A stretch of DNA of 64,000 bases. Source: Rhea pennata. Its lineage: Eukaryota > Chordata > Aves > Rheiformes > Rheidae. The notes under the pieces were generated by a model that had not been told where the DNA came from, did no database searches, and saw only the letters and a program-made list of their open reading frames with translations. The translations under genes and the position numbers were made by a program. Shown here one piece after another: positions 1 to 14,500 of this stretch. The stretch spans positions 72,823,582 to 72,887,581 of the forward strand of contig NC_084702.1 in NCBI RefSeq assembly GCF_028389875.1, in the 5' to 3' direction. How positions within the stretch are numbered: position 1 is the stretch's first letter; every line of letters begins with the position of its first letter.

Positions 1-1384
1 AGTTAGGCATGAAATAAGTATTAATCAGGGGATCATGTCAGTGAATACACAGGGAACAACTTGCCAATGCCAGGAACAAGTTAAAGAAATGTTGATCAGG
101 AATATTCTTTGGTAAGAAAGAGATACTATACTAATGAACCACAGGTTTAGATTTGTTTCCATTTGCTAATTTGGCACACTAACATCTCCTCTGGCAGGGA
201 ACATAGAAAAGCAAGGGAACTGACATTCTGAAATAGAAACTTCATTTTTTGGCTTTTTCGTCTGAACATTCAGCAAGCATTGAAAAATGTGTAAACTACA
301 GGCTCTCACGATTCCTTGTATAATTCTGCTGGGGCAGGTTAGGAGATATTTTGTGCTATATCGTGCATAGTGGAACCATGTTTGTTACTGATGGGTTAGA
401 CTAACTACCAGCATGAGAAAGGATTAAGATAACTTCTTTGACAGCATGTCCGAATGATGAAACAAAGGAAGAGCCTTTCTCCACTGTGACTGTACCAAAA
501 ATATGGGAAGAGATGGTTGTACTTCAGCAGGAATTCTGCCACCTCCATCTGAACCACAGAAAGAGTCTGCAAGTTTGAGAAAGTGTTGGACTAGAAGTAA
601 AACACTAGCAAAAGCGGTCTGTTCACAGGCCAGGTGATACAGTTTAACTCCTCTAGAAAGTTCTTAAGCAAATCTGGTACACGCCAAGCAAATGACTGAG
701 GCTCCAGGGTCGGATACTGCAATGCATACAAAACAGGGCTCTCCCAGGGTAGGATGTGCTCGACCATCAATACTGTGCAGAATCCTGGAAACTGGCATTT
801 AATAGCTTTGGCAATTATTCATATCTCACTATTAGAGGGATTATCAGTGCACCACTGTGGCATAAGGTGGCGTAGTAGATATTAACATCCCTGCTTCCTC
901 ATTAGAACTGATCTTGTGTTATTAGAGCAACTGCTCTAATGGCAGGACCTTCACCTGGCAAAAGATGCACATCAGCTTAAAAGGGCTGAAGAGCATTAGA
1001 GGATTTTCTTTAGGGTAGGGGATGTGAGAGGGCAGCTGCTAGGCAACCCCTGGAAGGCTCTCAGCAGCCACATTTGAAGGTGGGATGCAGGGAGTGCCAT
1101 AAGCCAGCAAAGCATGGCAGAGCTGGGGCTGATGGATACACAGATTTTGAATGGTGAGCCTAGGATAGAAGTGGAGCTGCTGTTATGAGACTTCTGGTCT
1201 GTGTGAACTAAACTGAGAACTTTGGAGCAGTTCAAGGTAGGATCAGCTTAAAGACACTGTAACCCATCCCTTTTCATTGGGGAATTCTTTACCACAGTAA
1301 AAAACCAATTCAGCCTGCATACTGCTGTTACCATACATTCTTGAGCATGTGCTCCCAAAGGCATCTTCAAATACCAACTCACTC
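1..1384. other. Non-genic stretch downstream of TPGS2
   Basis: No exon, RNA gene or clear young repeat was recognised. The short open frames here show no family resemblance. Confidence 0.5.
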
Positions 1385-2693
1385 TGGAGGAAAATATTCA
1401 AATCTTTATTAAAATACTATTAAGCACTTACTTACAGGGTGGCTTGGTCTTTCTGAAGGCCATAAATGCTCGTGAAAGCCTCACAACATCCCTGTGAGGT
1501 AGGTTTGTCTTACGCAATTATGTAACTGTTTCATAAATAAAATATGCTGTTTTTTGAACCATCAATGCTTGCTTGGAGATAGTGACTTTGCAATTCCTAC
1601 TTAGGCACAGAATGGGCTGGCTGCTATGAGGTGCTTCCAGCATATGTAAGAAGACTGAATGACATCAAAAATTAATGGAAACAGTCAGATGTTACTGAAA
1701 ACCAGAAATGAATGGGTTAAAGTGCAGTTTTACCTGAAAACTTACAGTATCGAAAATAGCATCAGGGCCTTCTAGGGCTGTAGGATCTCAATGGCCCCGG
1801 TCAGATCCTGCCCAGTTAATAAGTCATAAAAGTGTTTTGAATGCTCAGACTGGGAAATGAGTGTGTGACAAATCAAGGTGTCCTCCTGGTTTACAACACT
1901 CTAACACCACTGATGCACCTGGAGCTGCCCTGGCTCCTGCTCTAGCAGTCCCCAGTCAGTTCCCACAAGAGGAGAAAGCAGAGGCAATGAGGGTCCTTGC
2001 ATCTTCTTGTCGCCTCCAGTCTCATTACAGAGGGCATCACACAGAGCTCATTCATTATCCCAAAGGATACAGCATGAAGGCCAAGGAATGGTCTTGGCTG
2101 TAAAGCAAGTGGCTAGGCCAATGCAGGGACACAGAAACCCCAGGCCCCTCTGTACTGTGAATCTCAGAGTTGAAAGATTGGAAAGGGAAATGCAGTTTGA
2201 TTCTGTCTGAAGTGAAACATATTTCTTTTTGTTGCAGGTTCCAGCCTGCTCCCACAACATGCAAGGCCAGGGCAGGTTTCTTTCAAAGGAGATGATAGCA
2301 GAAATATCCTCACATGCTGTATTTCAGCATGGGTCTATTAAAGATAGTGACTTAAATTTACTTTCAGTTCACTGCTGTAGTTGCACAGTAACAACAGCTT
2401 CCCTACAGAGCAGTGACATCAATGACTTCTTCATGCCTTTGAAAAGTACATGCTGCAAGTAGCAAATGTGAATTAAATCAGTGTCTCAAGTTTTTTTGCT
2501 GAAAGCCACCAGGATCTATCTCCCTCCCACATCAAAGTACACTGTGGTTATGTTTCATGCAAATGCTGCAGTGTAGTTTCCATGGGAAGATCTATTCATG
2601 CACAACAAAGGGCTTGGTCTGAAGCTCTCAGACTCTGCATCACAGAACATCAAAGCTTGTTGCAAATGATGTCCAGGGCCAGATCTCGGGGTC
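1385..2693 (-). other. TPGS2: TPGS2 3' untranslated region (inferred)
   Basis: The first AATAAA met downstream of the stop codon on the minus strand is at 1410-1405, and a GT-rich stretch (GAGTTGGTATTTG) follows it. This predicts a 3'UTR of about 1.3 kb. Around 1480-1510 it contains a short stretch resembling L2/MIR 3' ends. The exact cleavage position is not visible. Confidence 0.65.
1405..1410 (-). terminator. TPGS2: Candidate TPGS2 polyadenylation signal AATAAA
   Basis: The plus strand reads TTTATT, which is AATAAA in the sense of TPGS2. No other AATAAA was seen between the stop codon and this site. Cleavage would be expected near 1380-1395. Confidence 0.6.
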
Positions 2694-2921
2694 TCACTTC
2701 CTTGAAGAATTGCCAGGTAGTAAAGAACTCTTGGAGGACGTCATGGTAGTATGGCTCTTTTGGGAGCCTGCTGGTTGGGAGGACGACTTCTTTTTGATCA
2801 CTGGAGTTTTGTTCTTGCTTTTAAATACTTTGTTGGGGTCCAGCTTATTCACAAAGGAGTCAGCTTCTTCAGAAAGTAGAGCTGTGTTGACAGTTATGGG
2901 TTTATACATGTTAAACCATTG
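2694..2921 (-). CDS. TPGS2: TPGS2 terminal coding exon 7
   Basis: The exon begins after acceptor TGCCTTTCAG with [20 protein letters not shown], continues through [17 protein letters not shown] and ends in a Ser/Thr/Lys-rich tail (...GNSSRK) with TGA at 2696-2694. The tail is clearly less conserved than the rest, as in mammals. Confidence 0.96.
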   Translation of the reverse strand, partial: QWFNMYKPITVNTALLSEEADSFVNKLDPNKVFKSKNKTPVIKKKSSSQPAGSQKSHTTMTSSKSSLLPGNSSRK

Positions 2922-5900
2922 CTGAAAGGCAGGAATAGTGGGGAAGAAGGATGTTAAAAATGAAGTTGCCATTAGACATTCCCTCCTTGCTCTCCCCTCA
3001 TCCCCAAGATCTGGTTTTAATCATACACAAGCAGGAATACACATCAGTTTGCAATAGTTTACTGGATTGTGCAAAGTGTCCTGTGATAAGGATGGTCCTA
3101 GCTGCAGCTACAGCCCTGGAACTTCCCCACATTCCAAAGAGGGAAGAGGAGAACCAGACACAAACATAAAACTACCTTTTTTGCAATGTAACTCCTATCA
3201 GGAGCAACTCCTGACTTAAACCAACAGGAGGAGGAAAAGCAAGGGGAGGGGATGAAACTAAATCACATTTATTTAAATTCAGAGAAGCAGAAAGGATTAA
3301 AAAATCTGGAATTTAAGACTGCTTATAAAACAGAACCAAACTAGTTGTACTACTTAAAATATAGCCTTCTTCCCTTCCTTCACATATATGATACAGATTT
3401 TTAAACTCTTTATACAAAAGATATATGCTGTTTCTCTTCTGCCTGATTTTATGTCTAGAAGTGATCACAATACATTTTTTTGGCTCCCAGATGTCCTCAT
3501 AATGTTATGCCCTGCAGCTCCCATCTCTTGGTGTTCTTCCTATCAGTCATCCATTGCATGAAGTCAGGAAATGAAACCGTAGGGGATACAATGTTACAAA
3601 CCCCACTAAAACCACCCTCAATGAAATTCTGAACAAGATAAACAGAAGATCAATACAAAAATGTAGAGAGCAATCAGTTAATGTACTGCATAATGGAAAA
3701 TGGCTTTAATATATCATCCTTAAAGACCTTTAAAAATGATAATGGTTAACATATTAGAAGGATATATCCTTCTAATTTAACAAAGGCTGTGAAACAGCTA
3801 GGCAATATATGAATGATTTCAATAAGGTTTGTGAATATACTGAACATATCAAAATGTTCTAGCAGGAAAGCAACAGAAAGGTAGAGTACAGGGATATGCT
3901 AGAGTACCATACACACAGCCTTGTGGCTGAGCACAGGCAGAGCACAGTATGTCAAGGAAGAACCCCAAAATACAAAAAGCTGAATTCTGCAGGCACTAAT
4001 AGACAGGAAGCAAGCAGTGTTTGTAGTAAGTAATTTTGATATACGCAAAAAGTTGAGGCAGGGACCAAGCAATATCATGCCATCAATACAGCTGTCATAT
4101 CTGAGGCAAGACACTGACCAAGACCCACCAGGCCTTGCCAGCATGCACAGACATTGCACAGGCTTATGCATTGTGTTCAGCTGTATTAACAGCTCCATTC
4201 CCTGATCTTCCACAGAGTGGAAGCTAGGTTGGGGCTGAATGCCCAGTCAAGCACAGAGGAATGGCAGGAGTCTCTAATAGCAGAGTTCTGATAGAGCAGA
4301 ATAGCAATTTTAATAATAATAAGGAGATGGACTGGCCAGCAGTCTGTACCTGGAGCAGGGAACAGTGTGAAAGCTGCACTATCCCACAAGTACTTCTGAA
4401 ACTGCTGGAATTTAAATTGCTCTTTTGGGCACCATCTTCTCAGGGCACCTCTTTGTGACTGAGGAGGATGGAAAGGGATTAGTACCCCTTATAAGGCTGA
4501 AGCTCATAGTTCTCCTCTGGGCTTCTGTCCAGTGTGCAACCTGGACCTCCCTTTCTACTCAGAGAGCTGTTGTTGGCTTCAGCGCCAAGAAAGCACAGAA
4601 ATCGTTGGAGTTCTACCACTCGCTATCAGAGGTCAAAGGCAGAGTCCAACTCATGTGAAAAAAGCAAAGTTAACACAACAGTAGTGACTTTGCTCATGTA
4701 AATAAATAACTGTAACATGCTAGAGGGGAAAGGCTCACGGGCTTTCCCATGGCTCACTAGGCCTACCTGAGCCTGCAGATTGCTTGTTAAAAGGTAGAAA
4801 GGTGTTTTCTGGTCCAAATTTACTTGAAATACTGACATACTGGATCCCGCTGTCTTACCTTGGCCTGGGGGCTGACCCCATAGCTAGTGAAGGCATATTG
4901 CCACTGTGGGAGGCCCAGGTGGGTGATGAGCAGGCGGTAGTAAGCTGTGAAGGTTTTGGTGAGGAAATGCCAATATAGAGCTCTGTCCAAGAACCATATC
5001 TCTGTGTCTGGGGAGACAACTACAAAAGGAAACAAAAATTATGTTAAAGCTTTGCAGTGATAGAGATCAACTCCTGGCCAGCATTAGCTGGGAGACACAG
5101 CACACTTATCCGAAATGCTGGACCTTCTAAAAGACAGCATCCCTGATTAAGATGTACAATTATCCAGAGGCAACATGGTTTAATGGTTAGAGCATGGGGG
5201 CTGAAGGAGACTTGGTTCTGCTCTCAGCCTTACTGAACACTCATGCAGCAGCCATTATATTCACTTCCCCCATTATAAAATGGATGCAAAGCTACTCCTT
5301 CCCAATCTGGGGCTGACGTGCCAGGTGGAGCATCTTTGGACAACAGTAATTTTGTAATGTAAGTTCAAAGTACAATTACGGCCAACATTTATCTGTCCCA
5401 CAAAGTAAAAACAGTAACTAACTTAGTAGTCAGTCATCTGGATTACTGAGTAGAGTCCAGAGTCTGGAAGTCATGGGAGTGTGCACTGCCAAAAAACCCA
5501 CATTTTGCAAAGACTTTCCAAAGTCATTAAATTTTTCTCTAGTGGGCAACTTAACTAGAAGAAATCACAGTCAGAGTAGCAGGGATAAAAATAAGTGACT
5601 TTACTTGATAGATTGAGATTCTTAACATAGTCAGTTAAACACAATGCCTCCTATGCTGACATCAACACCTGAAAACAAGGTCCCTCCTAGGTCATCCACT
5701 GAGTGGGCTGAAATCATCACTGAAAGGCAAGAAGACAAGTCAGAAGTTTCAGCTTTGGGAATTTTGCCACACCCAATTATAGGCACAAGATAACAATGGA
5801 AGGGTTTTACTAAACAGGTTGCATGTACACACCCACACGCAGTGCATGTAAACAAATACACATGTATATAGTGACCTGTGCATTTTGAATGTCTGATGAC

Positions 5901-8900
5901 TGTTACTTTATAAGTAATTGGGGTGTTTTACTAGTCCTTGATTGAAAACAACTTTCTGAGTATCTGTCAGAAGAAAGCTTTGCTTGGCTCTCCCATTTGT
6001 CCCTCCCTGCCAAATTCTGACGTGGTTGGCACCTAGAGGCATGGCATCCATGCACAAGGTGGCAAAACCAGTCTAAGACTGTCTCAGTGGGCTAAGGACT
6101 TTTTTTGCCATCCACACTTTGCTTCGAATCAAAATACACCCTTCCTTATCAAAATGTGAGGGAAGTATTCTGAGACATGCAAGTAACCAGAGATAGGTGG
6201 GTGGCTGAGCTCTGCATTATTTCAACATGATTGTCCATAGGTCATATGTGAGTGTTTTCCTGTTTTGATATGCAAATAAGCTATGCACTCAGAAATCTTA
6301 AGTTATAACACTGACTCAAACATTAAAAGGAAGGAAATGTCAGCTCCAGCTAAGTCATTGTAAGATTTGGCCACTGAGTTCAGTGCAGCCATGACTTCCC
6401 AGTAAATGTTCATCTAGAAATGAAAAGATGATCAAAAATGTAAGATGATACTATATCTCAGTCCCCAGGTACAACCTGCAAAAACAGATGGCTAACTTCA
6501 CTCTCTTCAGTCTTACCTGGTTTAGTGTGCTTATAAACAAGACAAACTTTCCCATTCCCATTGCACGGGTCTAATTCAAAGATAAGACTACGAGAATCAA
6601 AATGTGGCTTCTCTGGTTTGTCTTCATTACCTTTAAAAACAAAAAAGCCTTAATGAAACATGTTTGGAAAACTCTGCTTCAGCTGCAAAGAGTCAATCTA
6701 TTTGATAAGTATTAATAAATCAACTGAAGGACTACATCAAAATATTTTTATGCTTCTTGGAAAGGATTAATTTCCCTGTGTTTTAAAAAAGTGTGAGAAA
6801 AATTGTAAGTCTCTCCTGTGGGACAACACATTGCAAAATCAAAATCAGATGGTTGGAAAGGAAATCAAGTTGTCTTCTAGCCCTTCTCTGGCATAAGGCA
6901 GGATAAGATAGGATGTCACTTTATGAATGTGATTGCACAGAGATGTTTGATCTTTTCTTAAAGACCTCCAGTATTGGAGATGCCACAATTGCCAGGTTGT
7001 CAACTCCAATGCATCATTATTGCTTGTAAGTTTTTCTCGTGTCTGAATCATTCTTGCTGCAGTTGAAGTGCATTACTTCTGTTCTATTCAACATCCACTT
7101 TTGTTCTATCTTCCTTTTTTTATGGAGTACAGAGAGAACAGCTTTTTCCTTTCTCTTTACAAAAGACATTAATGAATTTGAAGACATATATATTTCTTTA
7201 TACATTCCAGTATGACATCAGCTTCCTCAACAGCCAAGCTTTTTAACTCATATTCAACTTGTGATCAACCACTACCATAGAGCCTTTCCTACAGGACCCT
7301 TTTGGGACTATATAGCTGCATACCCTTGCAAAAGACCACTTTGAATTTTAATCCTGTTGAGGAAGAAGGGGGACATAAGAGTTTTACTTTTAAGAATAGC
7401 TTTCCATGGAAGTCAGGATGAGAACTCTTGTGGAAGACATAACTTTTTCTCAGTGTACCATGTAGGTCCATCAGTGGGGCTCTGAGTGACTAAATGGAAG
7501 TAGAATTTGGCCTATTTCAGAATATCAAGCTGTAGCCAAACTGGAATTTGCAGAAAGAAAGGTTCATCCAACAAACTCAAGATTAGTCTCATTTAGAAGC
7601 TACAAGAGCTATAGAGATTCAGAGACAAGACTGTAAAATCAAACAGCAATTTTTTTTTGAAAGAGTCAGCATGACATCTACTCCTGGTCTTATGTTCTTA
7701 CTTGTTCCAGTCTTGTTAGACTGAAAGAGCTCTGAGGAAATGAGTGATTTTTTTTAATTGTTTTTGCTTTTTAATCTGAAGGATGCGTTCATTTCTAGGT
7801 AGTCTGCAAATACACAACATTTTCAAATGCTGTCTCATATTTAAATGTATAGATGTATACATTTAAATGTATATATTAAATGTATATATTTAAATGAATT
7901 AAATGTATACAACAACTCAGAGTTGTTTTTCCAATTCCAAAGAGTATATCCAGTTGCCTTTTTACTACCACGACAAAAACTGTTACCTTCTGTTTATATA
8001 ACACCAGAAGGACACAAATAGTTCATAAACTGAGGCAATGGAGGAAGCACTAGTTACAAATTTAAAAAGGCAAAAGACAGAACAAGAGGGCAAATTGGCT
8101 GTCAAAGAATATGGAAAAAATACTGGTGATCGTTAACTCTGTCACTATGAGATTCCCAGTACATAGGTCTACATCTCTCAAGGCTATAGGGGACTAATAG
8201 GACATATGGTAGATATGGCTCAGGAGACAAAAAAAAAATCATCTCTATTTAGAGTGACCTTTCTGTTGTTAGACCCATGTACTATACCCTAACATTATCT
8301 TAACAAAGCAACGGGAATGAGGCAAAGCATGTGTTCTAACCTGCTAATAGAACATTACCTTCTTCATCTGTGTCATCTTCCAGATCAGCAAGAGTTGGTG
8401 CATTAGGCAGAGTGTACATTGAGGAACCCCCAAGTCGACATAGCTTTGAGACACTATTAATCATCATGGAACCCAGGGGCATTGGGGTATCTGCAACAAG
8501 ACTGATCATTAACTGCATCCTAGCATCAGGAAAGCACAGAAGATATTTTTGTTTCCCCAAACATCAGTGAAACCCTTCCAAAACATAGAGGTGGGGAAGA
8601 GATGTCCAGCAAGCCTGGATACTTAACGAAGCCAGGCTTCACAGAAGCAAAAATTAGTCTTTTTCAGACAATATCACATAAGCAGCTTCTGTCCTACCGC
8701 AAAACCCCCAAAAGTTTCAACCAAAAATTGCATCTGCTATAATCTGGACCAGGAAAGGGGAAGTGCTATTCGTGCATTATCTCAGAGCTATGCAGAAGAG
8801 AGAACTACACTGCTGACTAAGGCTGTGATACAGCTGTGTCAGCCCAATCCTGTGAGACTGGCTATTAAAAATCCTGGCTAGCTGCAGCCACTCCCACAGA

Positions 8901-11517
8901 ATGCTCTTCCATGCTTCTCCCAAGAGTCCTTCCTCCCAAGAATTATACCACCCATCTGCAATTTACTGAGCAGCTCATCCTCTTCCACCCTATGCACTTA
9001 CTCAGGGTGCATTGCTTTTGGGTACCTCTCCAAAATGGGTTATAGCCAGTGTGGCAGCACCTGGGTGCTCCTGAATGAACGCTTGAGGACTTGTCACCTG
9101 TCTCTCCTTCTGAGGAATCTCTGCTGTCACTAGTCACCAAGTTACGATCACTCAGTGCAGCCACATGCCACCATGAAGGGCCTCAGAAGACATAGCTTGC
9201 TCAAACAAGACAGTTACGTGAGCTGCTTTAGGCTCTGCATACTTGTATGCCCTGAAGAAAATCTCTTCAGAGGCTGTAACACACTGAATCTCACCTGAAA
9301 CACAAAGGGTGTCAACATAGGTATTAGATTAGGTGTCAAATGTCTCTGAAAAGAAACTCTGCTTCCTGAGGAGAACCCTGACACCTGAAATGAGCAGTAT
9401 CCATAGCCTCACCTGACAATTTAATTGTAAGGCAACAAGCATCAGGACAGCAGTGGCAGGACCCCAGTGCAGAGTGAAAGAACTGCCTGATTTTTGCCAC
9501 ACAAGGATGGACAATAAAACCTGGTCCCACTCTCACTTCCACTAATAACTCCAGAAATAATTCCAGTGAGCAGACTTAAGCTGGTAGGAGAGTAGAATCA
9601 GGCTCAGGGCTAGAAATTCTGGCTATTGGTACTACTTGGTATTACTTTGACAGATCTCAATAAGCGTGAGATCAGGCACTTCTCTGGTATATTTTGGCTG
9701 ATTAACATAACCTGTGTGACCTCTGCTCAGATGCTTGATGGACTGTGGCTTCAACCTAGTTGTGAGACCTGTGTGAAAAGCAGGAAACCATCTGAAGAAG
9801 AAGAAAAAAAAGAAAAAAAAACAAAACCAGATGTTCCATCTCTGCTGAGTAGGGTAAGAACGTAAGCAGCTAAGAGAACAGACTGCACCTTAACACTGTT
9901 ATGATCTTCCTTGCCTCTCTCCGGCTTGGAAATGTGAGCAATTAGATAGCTCCAGCAGATTCATTTTCCTCAGATAAAAGCTACCACTTGGAGTGGAGAG
10001 AAAATGAAGGTATTAATTGATGTGCAGGCTTTTCTAAAGCACTCATCATAGCTCTCAGTGGGTAATCCACATGCTAATGCGACAGCAAAGGAAGGTACCC
10101 CCCTCATATCATGGAAGCAGGAAAAGAGACAGGGATCATGTTGTTAGCACGGCGTCACTATTCTGGCCTTTTACACAACTTGCCAGTCTAAAATTAATGC
10201 ACAGTTCAGGTCTCTTTGGATATAGCATACATACATTTTTTAATGAGAAAGAGGCATTATCGGAGGGTAATTCCTCCTACTGGCGTACGATGGGATAGTG
10301 TCCTCTGTAAAGCTGCTTCTTTCTCCGTGAACTACAGAGGGAGCCTAATTACTAGATTTAAACTACACACCTAAATCTGGATGTCAACAGATAACCAAGG
10401 TGCTACAGAATGGTATCTATGTCATGACGACGTGCTTGGTTCAGTGTACAAGTCTCTTCTGTGCAAGTCCAGCACAGGCAAGCAATAGGTTTTGTCCTGT
10501 TGCATCAGGAAGGGACTTGTGATGAACATCGTCTTTTTTCTCAGTAGAACATCTCTAAAATGGTCTATGATCTCATTCATAACTGCACTTATTTATTAAT
10601 TCAGAGATCAGTTTTCTATAGTCACTGATCAAGTTGGCTAGCAAAAACAGACATTTTTTTTCCAGTTAAGGCATAGTGTTAATTTTTCACCCAAAATGAC
10701 TGTGTGTGTGCTTTTTCTTAGACTCATGCAGGATGCTGAGAGGTAGGTACTGATTCTGCAAAAAGAAAGACTGAAACTAAAGGGATTCTACAAAGGAAAG
10801 ACTAGATGCATATAAATGAGCATATCACTGGAGAGGATCACATGGACTCACCATCAGTTTTCACACTCCAGGTCATCTGGAAGCCATCAGTCATCAGATA
10901 GAAGTTCTTTAAATCCTCTGGCAACACGCAGGAGTTTTTCTGCAAATCACAAGATGGCTGAAGTATTATGAAGAAACATAGGACGTGTCTCAAATCCAAT
11001 GAGCAACTGATCGTGGGACAAAAACATTTGCCACCAAACATTTTGCTGAATTCCAAGACGACTCAGATCAACCCAAATATCTCAGCTTAAAACTCTGGGA
11101 GAAAATGCACATTTCTTGAGTCTATGCCACTGTATTAACAGAGATGATTTGGGTAAATTTCAAAATGAGCAGTCAGTCATCACAAGGTTATTACAGGATT
11201 TTTCTCCAACTAAGACAACATATAATCCTGTGAAATCCCACTCCCAGATCACATATATTACAATCATTAGCTTTCTTTTTTTAACACACACACACATGTG
11301 TGTATGTATATATATATACACATACACAGCTTACAAAAGCAGGATTTTACTTTAAAGTGAAATCAGACTACTCCTACCTGTCCCATTACAGCATGTATAA
11401 TAGCTGTATAAGAACTTTTTTTTCCCCTAAGGGTTTTCAATTCCAAGTAAGTGAGAACTCCATAGACTCAAGTCACATATACTCAAGAAAGTTTGATGTT
11501 CCACTTAATAGCATGTC

Positions 11518-11559
<42 letters not shown>

Positions 11560-14500
11560 CCAGTCTCACAAACATGCTGGTCTGCCTTCATCCCACCAAA
11601 CTTTGGCAGTTGGCTGGGGCTCCTAAGACTGCTTCCTGCTGGGCCAAAAGTGAAAGAGACAATTCTAATGAGCTGTTGGGAGCTACTAAAAACCAGGATC
11701 CTTTCTTTACACAGATCTTCATTGTGGAAGGTGTTTTTCTTAACTCAGCCTCCCTATATAGGCAACAAATATTACAACGGAAGAGTATAGGCTTAGTTCT
11801 CAGGATAATGAGAAGCCCATAGAGCTATTTGCAATTGCAGACACTGTTCCTGCTGACAGGACTAGGCTCTGACCAGCAACCCTCATTCCTGTTGATGCTC
11901 CAAGGACACAAAAAGAAACAGTATAGAAGCATGTCAAGTTTTAAGACAAATAATTCATATGACACACAACTTATCTGTTTTGTTTGCAATCATATCAGTA
12001 AAAACAACAGACTGAAAAATACTGGAGTTTACATTTAAAGTACTATTAACCTCAAGGCTTCAAAACCATGAATAAAACTCCAAGACAGTTTAGTGATTAA
12101 GAGGTTTTAACAGATGAGCATGGAAATGCTAGCTGGAAAAGACTTCTGAAAGCTTCCATTCCAAACTCCTGCTTGAAGTAGGACTACTGCCAATGCACCA
12201 GATCAGGTTGGTTATGGCTTTTGCCTAGCTGAATCTTTAAAGTTTCCAGTGATGCAGGTTTCACAGCCTCTGTGTTGACCTGTCCCGGGGCTGTACCACC
12301 TTCCCTGTGAGAAGGTTTTCCTAAATATAGCCTGAACCTCTCAAGTTGCAACTTGTCATCATTTTCCTTATTCAATCTCATGTACTTTTAATTCTTCTCA
12401 GAAACAAAAAACAAATAAGCTCTTTGGGAGTCAAGTTTTGTAGATAACTATGAGGATGTTGTCTTCTTTAAAACATAGATCTGAGATTCATATACAGTCA
12501 CAGGACTCTGGGAGTTGGACTTGTACAGAGAAAAAGAACAGATAATGAAATCTGCTACACAAGACACTTGATTATTCAAATATTTCTGTGACAGGATTTT
12601 CAACTTTTTCCCCAAAGTTTTTTTCTTTCATTTGTCTAGTTTAGAAGAAATCCTATAGGAGATGGCCTGCTCTCTGCATAGTGTGTTTGACACCTCAAAG
12701 CACAGAAACTCAAAATAGAAAAATTTATGAGCATTAAAGGGTTAGCAGTGCTGTCCCTGTACAGGCTTATCCTGCCATGAATCAAGATGCTGTACAGCTG
12801 AGTATTCACAGTCTGGCCTCAGAGGCCTGGGTGGATTTTAGAGCAGTTACTGAATCACTTTGGAGCAAGTGGAGAGGTGTCAGATGCTAAAAGCATCTGT
12901 CTGTCTGTATGCTGGGGCTACTTCCCCACAGTTGCTAAAACATTTAACACAAATTCATAAAAAATAGAGGAAAGACCCTCAAATTAGTATCTAAGGCAAC
13001 AAAACAACCTTCAGGCATGCACAGTTCGTGTAGCTCTACATAATCTGGGATAGAAATTGAGAAAATCTGAGAGATGGTGCTCAAAGTCTTCCACATGTCT
13101 GCCACTTATGCACATCCCATTATCTGCCCTGATTCTGTCTCTCAACACACTTATCCAGCAGGAGCTACCTCCAACTCACACATCCAACCACAATGCTGAA
13201 CTGTGGTCATCAATGCCTGGCATGAGAAAGGAAGGGCTCTAGCTTCTTCCTGTCCACATCCTCTCCATGGATCAGGACAGCCATTCTGCCTATTAAAGCC
13301 CTACTTATGTTTATATTCTTTGAGTTGTTACAGTGTCTATGGCATATACACAATGCAGAAGTGTCTAACTCACCCACAACCTTCACTCCCACATGTTAAG
13401 TAATTTACTTACTAGGCATATCCATTTATGCCTATTGACTGCTACTGATGAGTTAGTTCCAGATATTAATGGCTCTGTAGCTTGCCAAAGGGCAGTTTAC
13501 TTTACTTGACCCCATCAGCAGCCTGGTCACCAGCACAGTGGTTTTTTAACTCAACTTGAGAAAATCTCCAGAGGCAACAGGTATTAAAGCAAAGCATCTG
13601 ATACTCTAGAAGCTTTGTTTGAGAAGAATTTATTGTCATTGGATAATGTCATGTTGATGGCCAAAGCTCTGGTGGTAACTTTCAGAAGATTACTGAACTG
13701 TGTGGACTTACCTGAAGTTCTTCACATGCCTTTAACAAACACACCTTAATCTGTGGGTTCTTCTCAGTGCTAAATAATTTCATGCTGCACTTTCACCACT
13801 TCTTCTTTCATACTGTTGCTGCAAGTGTGGTGACTAGGTTTAGAATTACGAAGAAAGAAAATACCACAGACCTGGTACCAAAACTTACAAAAATACAAAT
13901 GTCTACACAGTATTTCTAGTCCATTTGCAAACTACCCAATTGTAACTAAACTACCCCAAAAATAAAAATATATATGGGAACAGTTCTCTTGACTTCAATG
14001 ACTTCCTGTAAGTGGGAGAACCAGATGCACTGGGATGACTGGTCTCTGTACAAACAGATATGCGTGGATAGGCCTTCTGCACTGAATCCTCTTTTTCTGG
14101 AGGGAAAGATCAACATCTGCACTTTTCTCCAAATGGCTGCCCTCTCCACTTTACCGTTATTTTAGGACCTTCCTAAGTATGACCCTTTCCAAACGATGTG
14201 GCACAATACAAGGGTGGAAAATGCTGATCAGAGCCCATCTGGGCCCCATCCAAAATCCTAGAACACTTCAGTTACACTCACTTCTCCCTTGTGACAGAAA
14301 GGACTGACTAATCTGTCACATTATGCTCAGCCACAGAACCTTATGACTTCAAAACAGGGGTCTTCTGACAGCAGAGTTCAGAAAAACAAGACCATTATGC
14401 ATCAAAGATGGCTTCACTTCAAGCAGCTATACTTCCCCTGCTACTCTGGTAGTTTCCAGGGTTATGATCCTCAGCCCCTCAAAATACGGTATTTCCAATA

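Larger units (their letters stand above)
6631..8358 (-). other. TPGS2: TPGS2 intron 4
   Basis: Non-coding. It contains a diverged CR1 fragment near 6845-7090 and an AT-rich simple region at 7836-7915. Confidence 0.85.
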
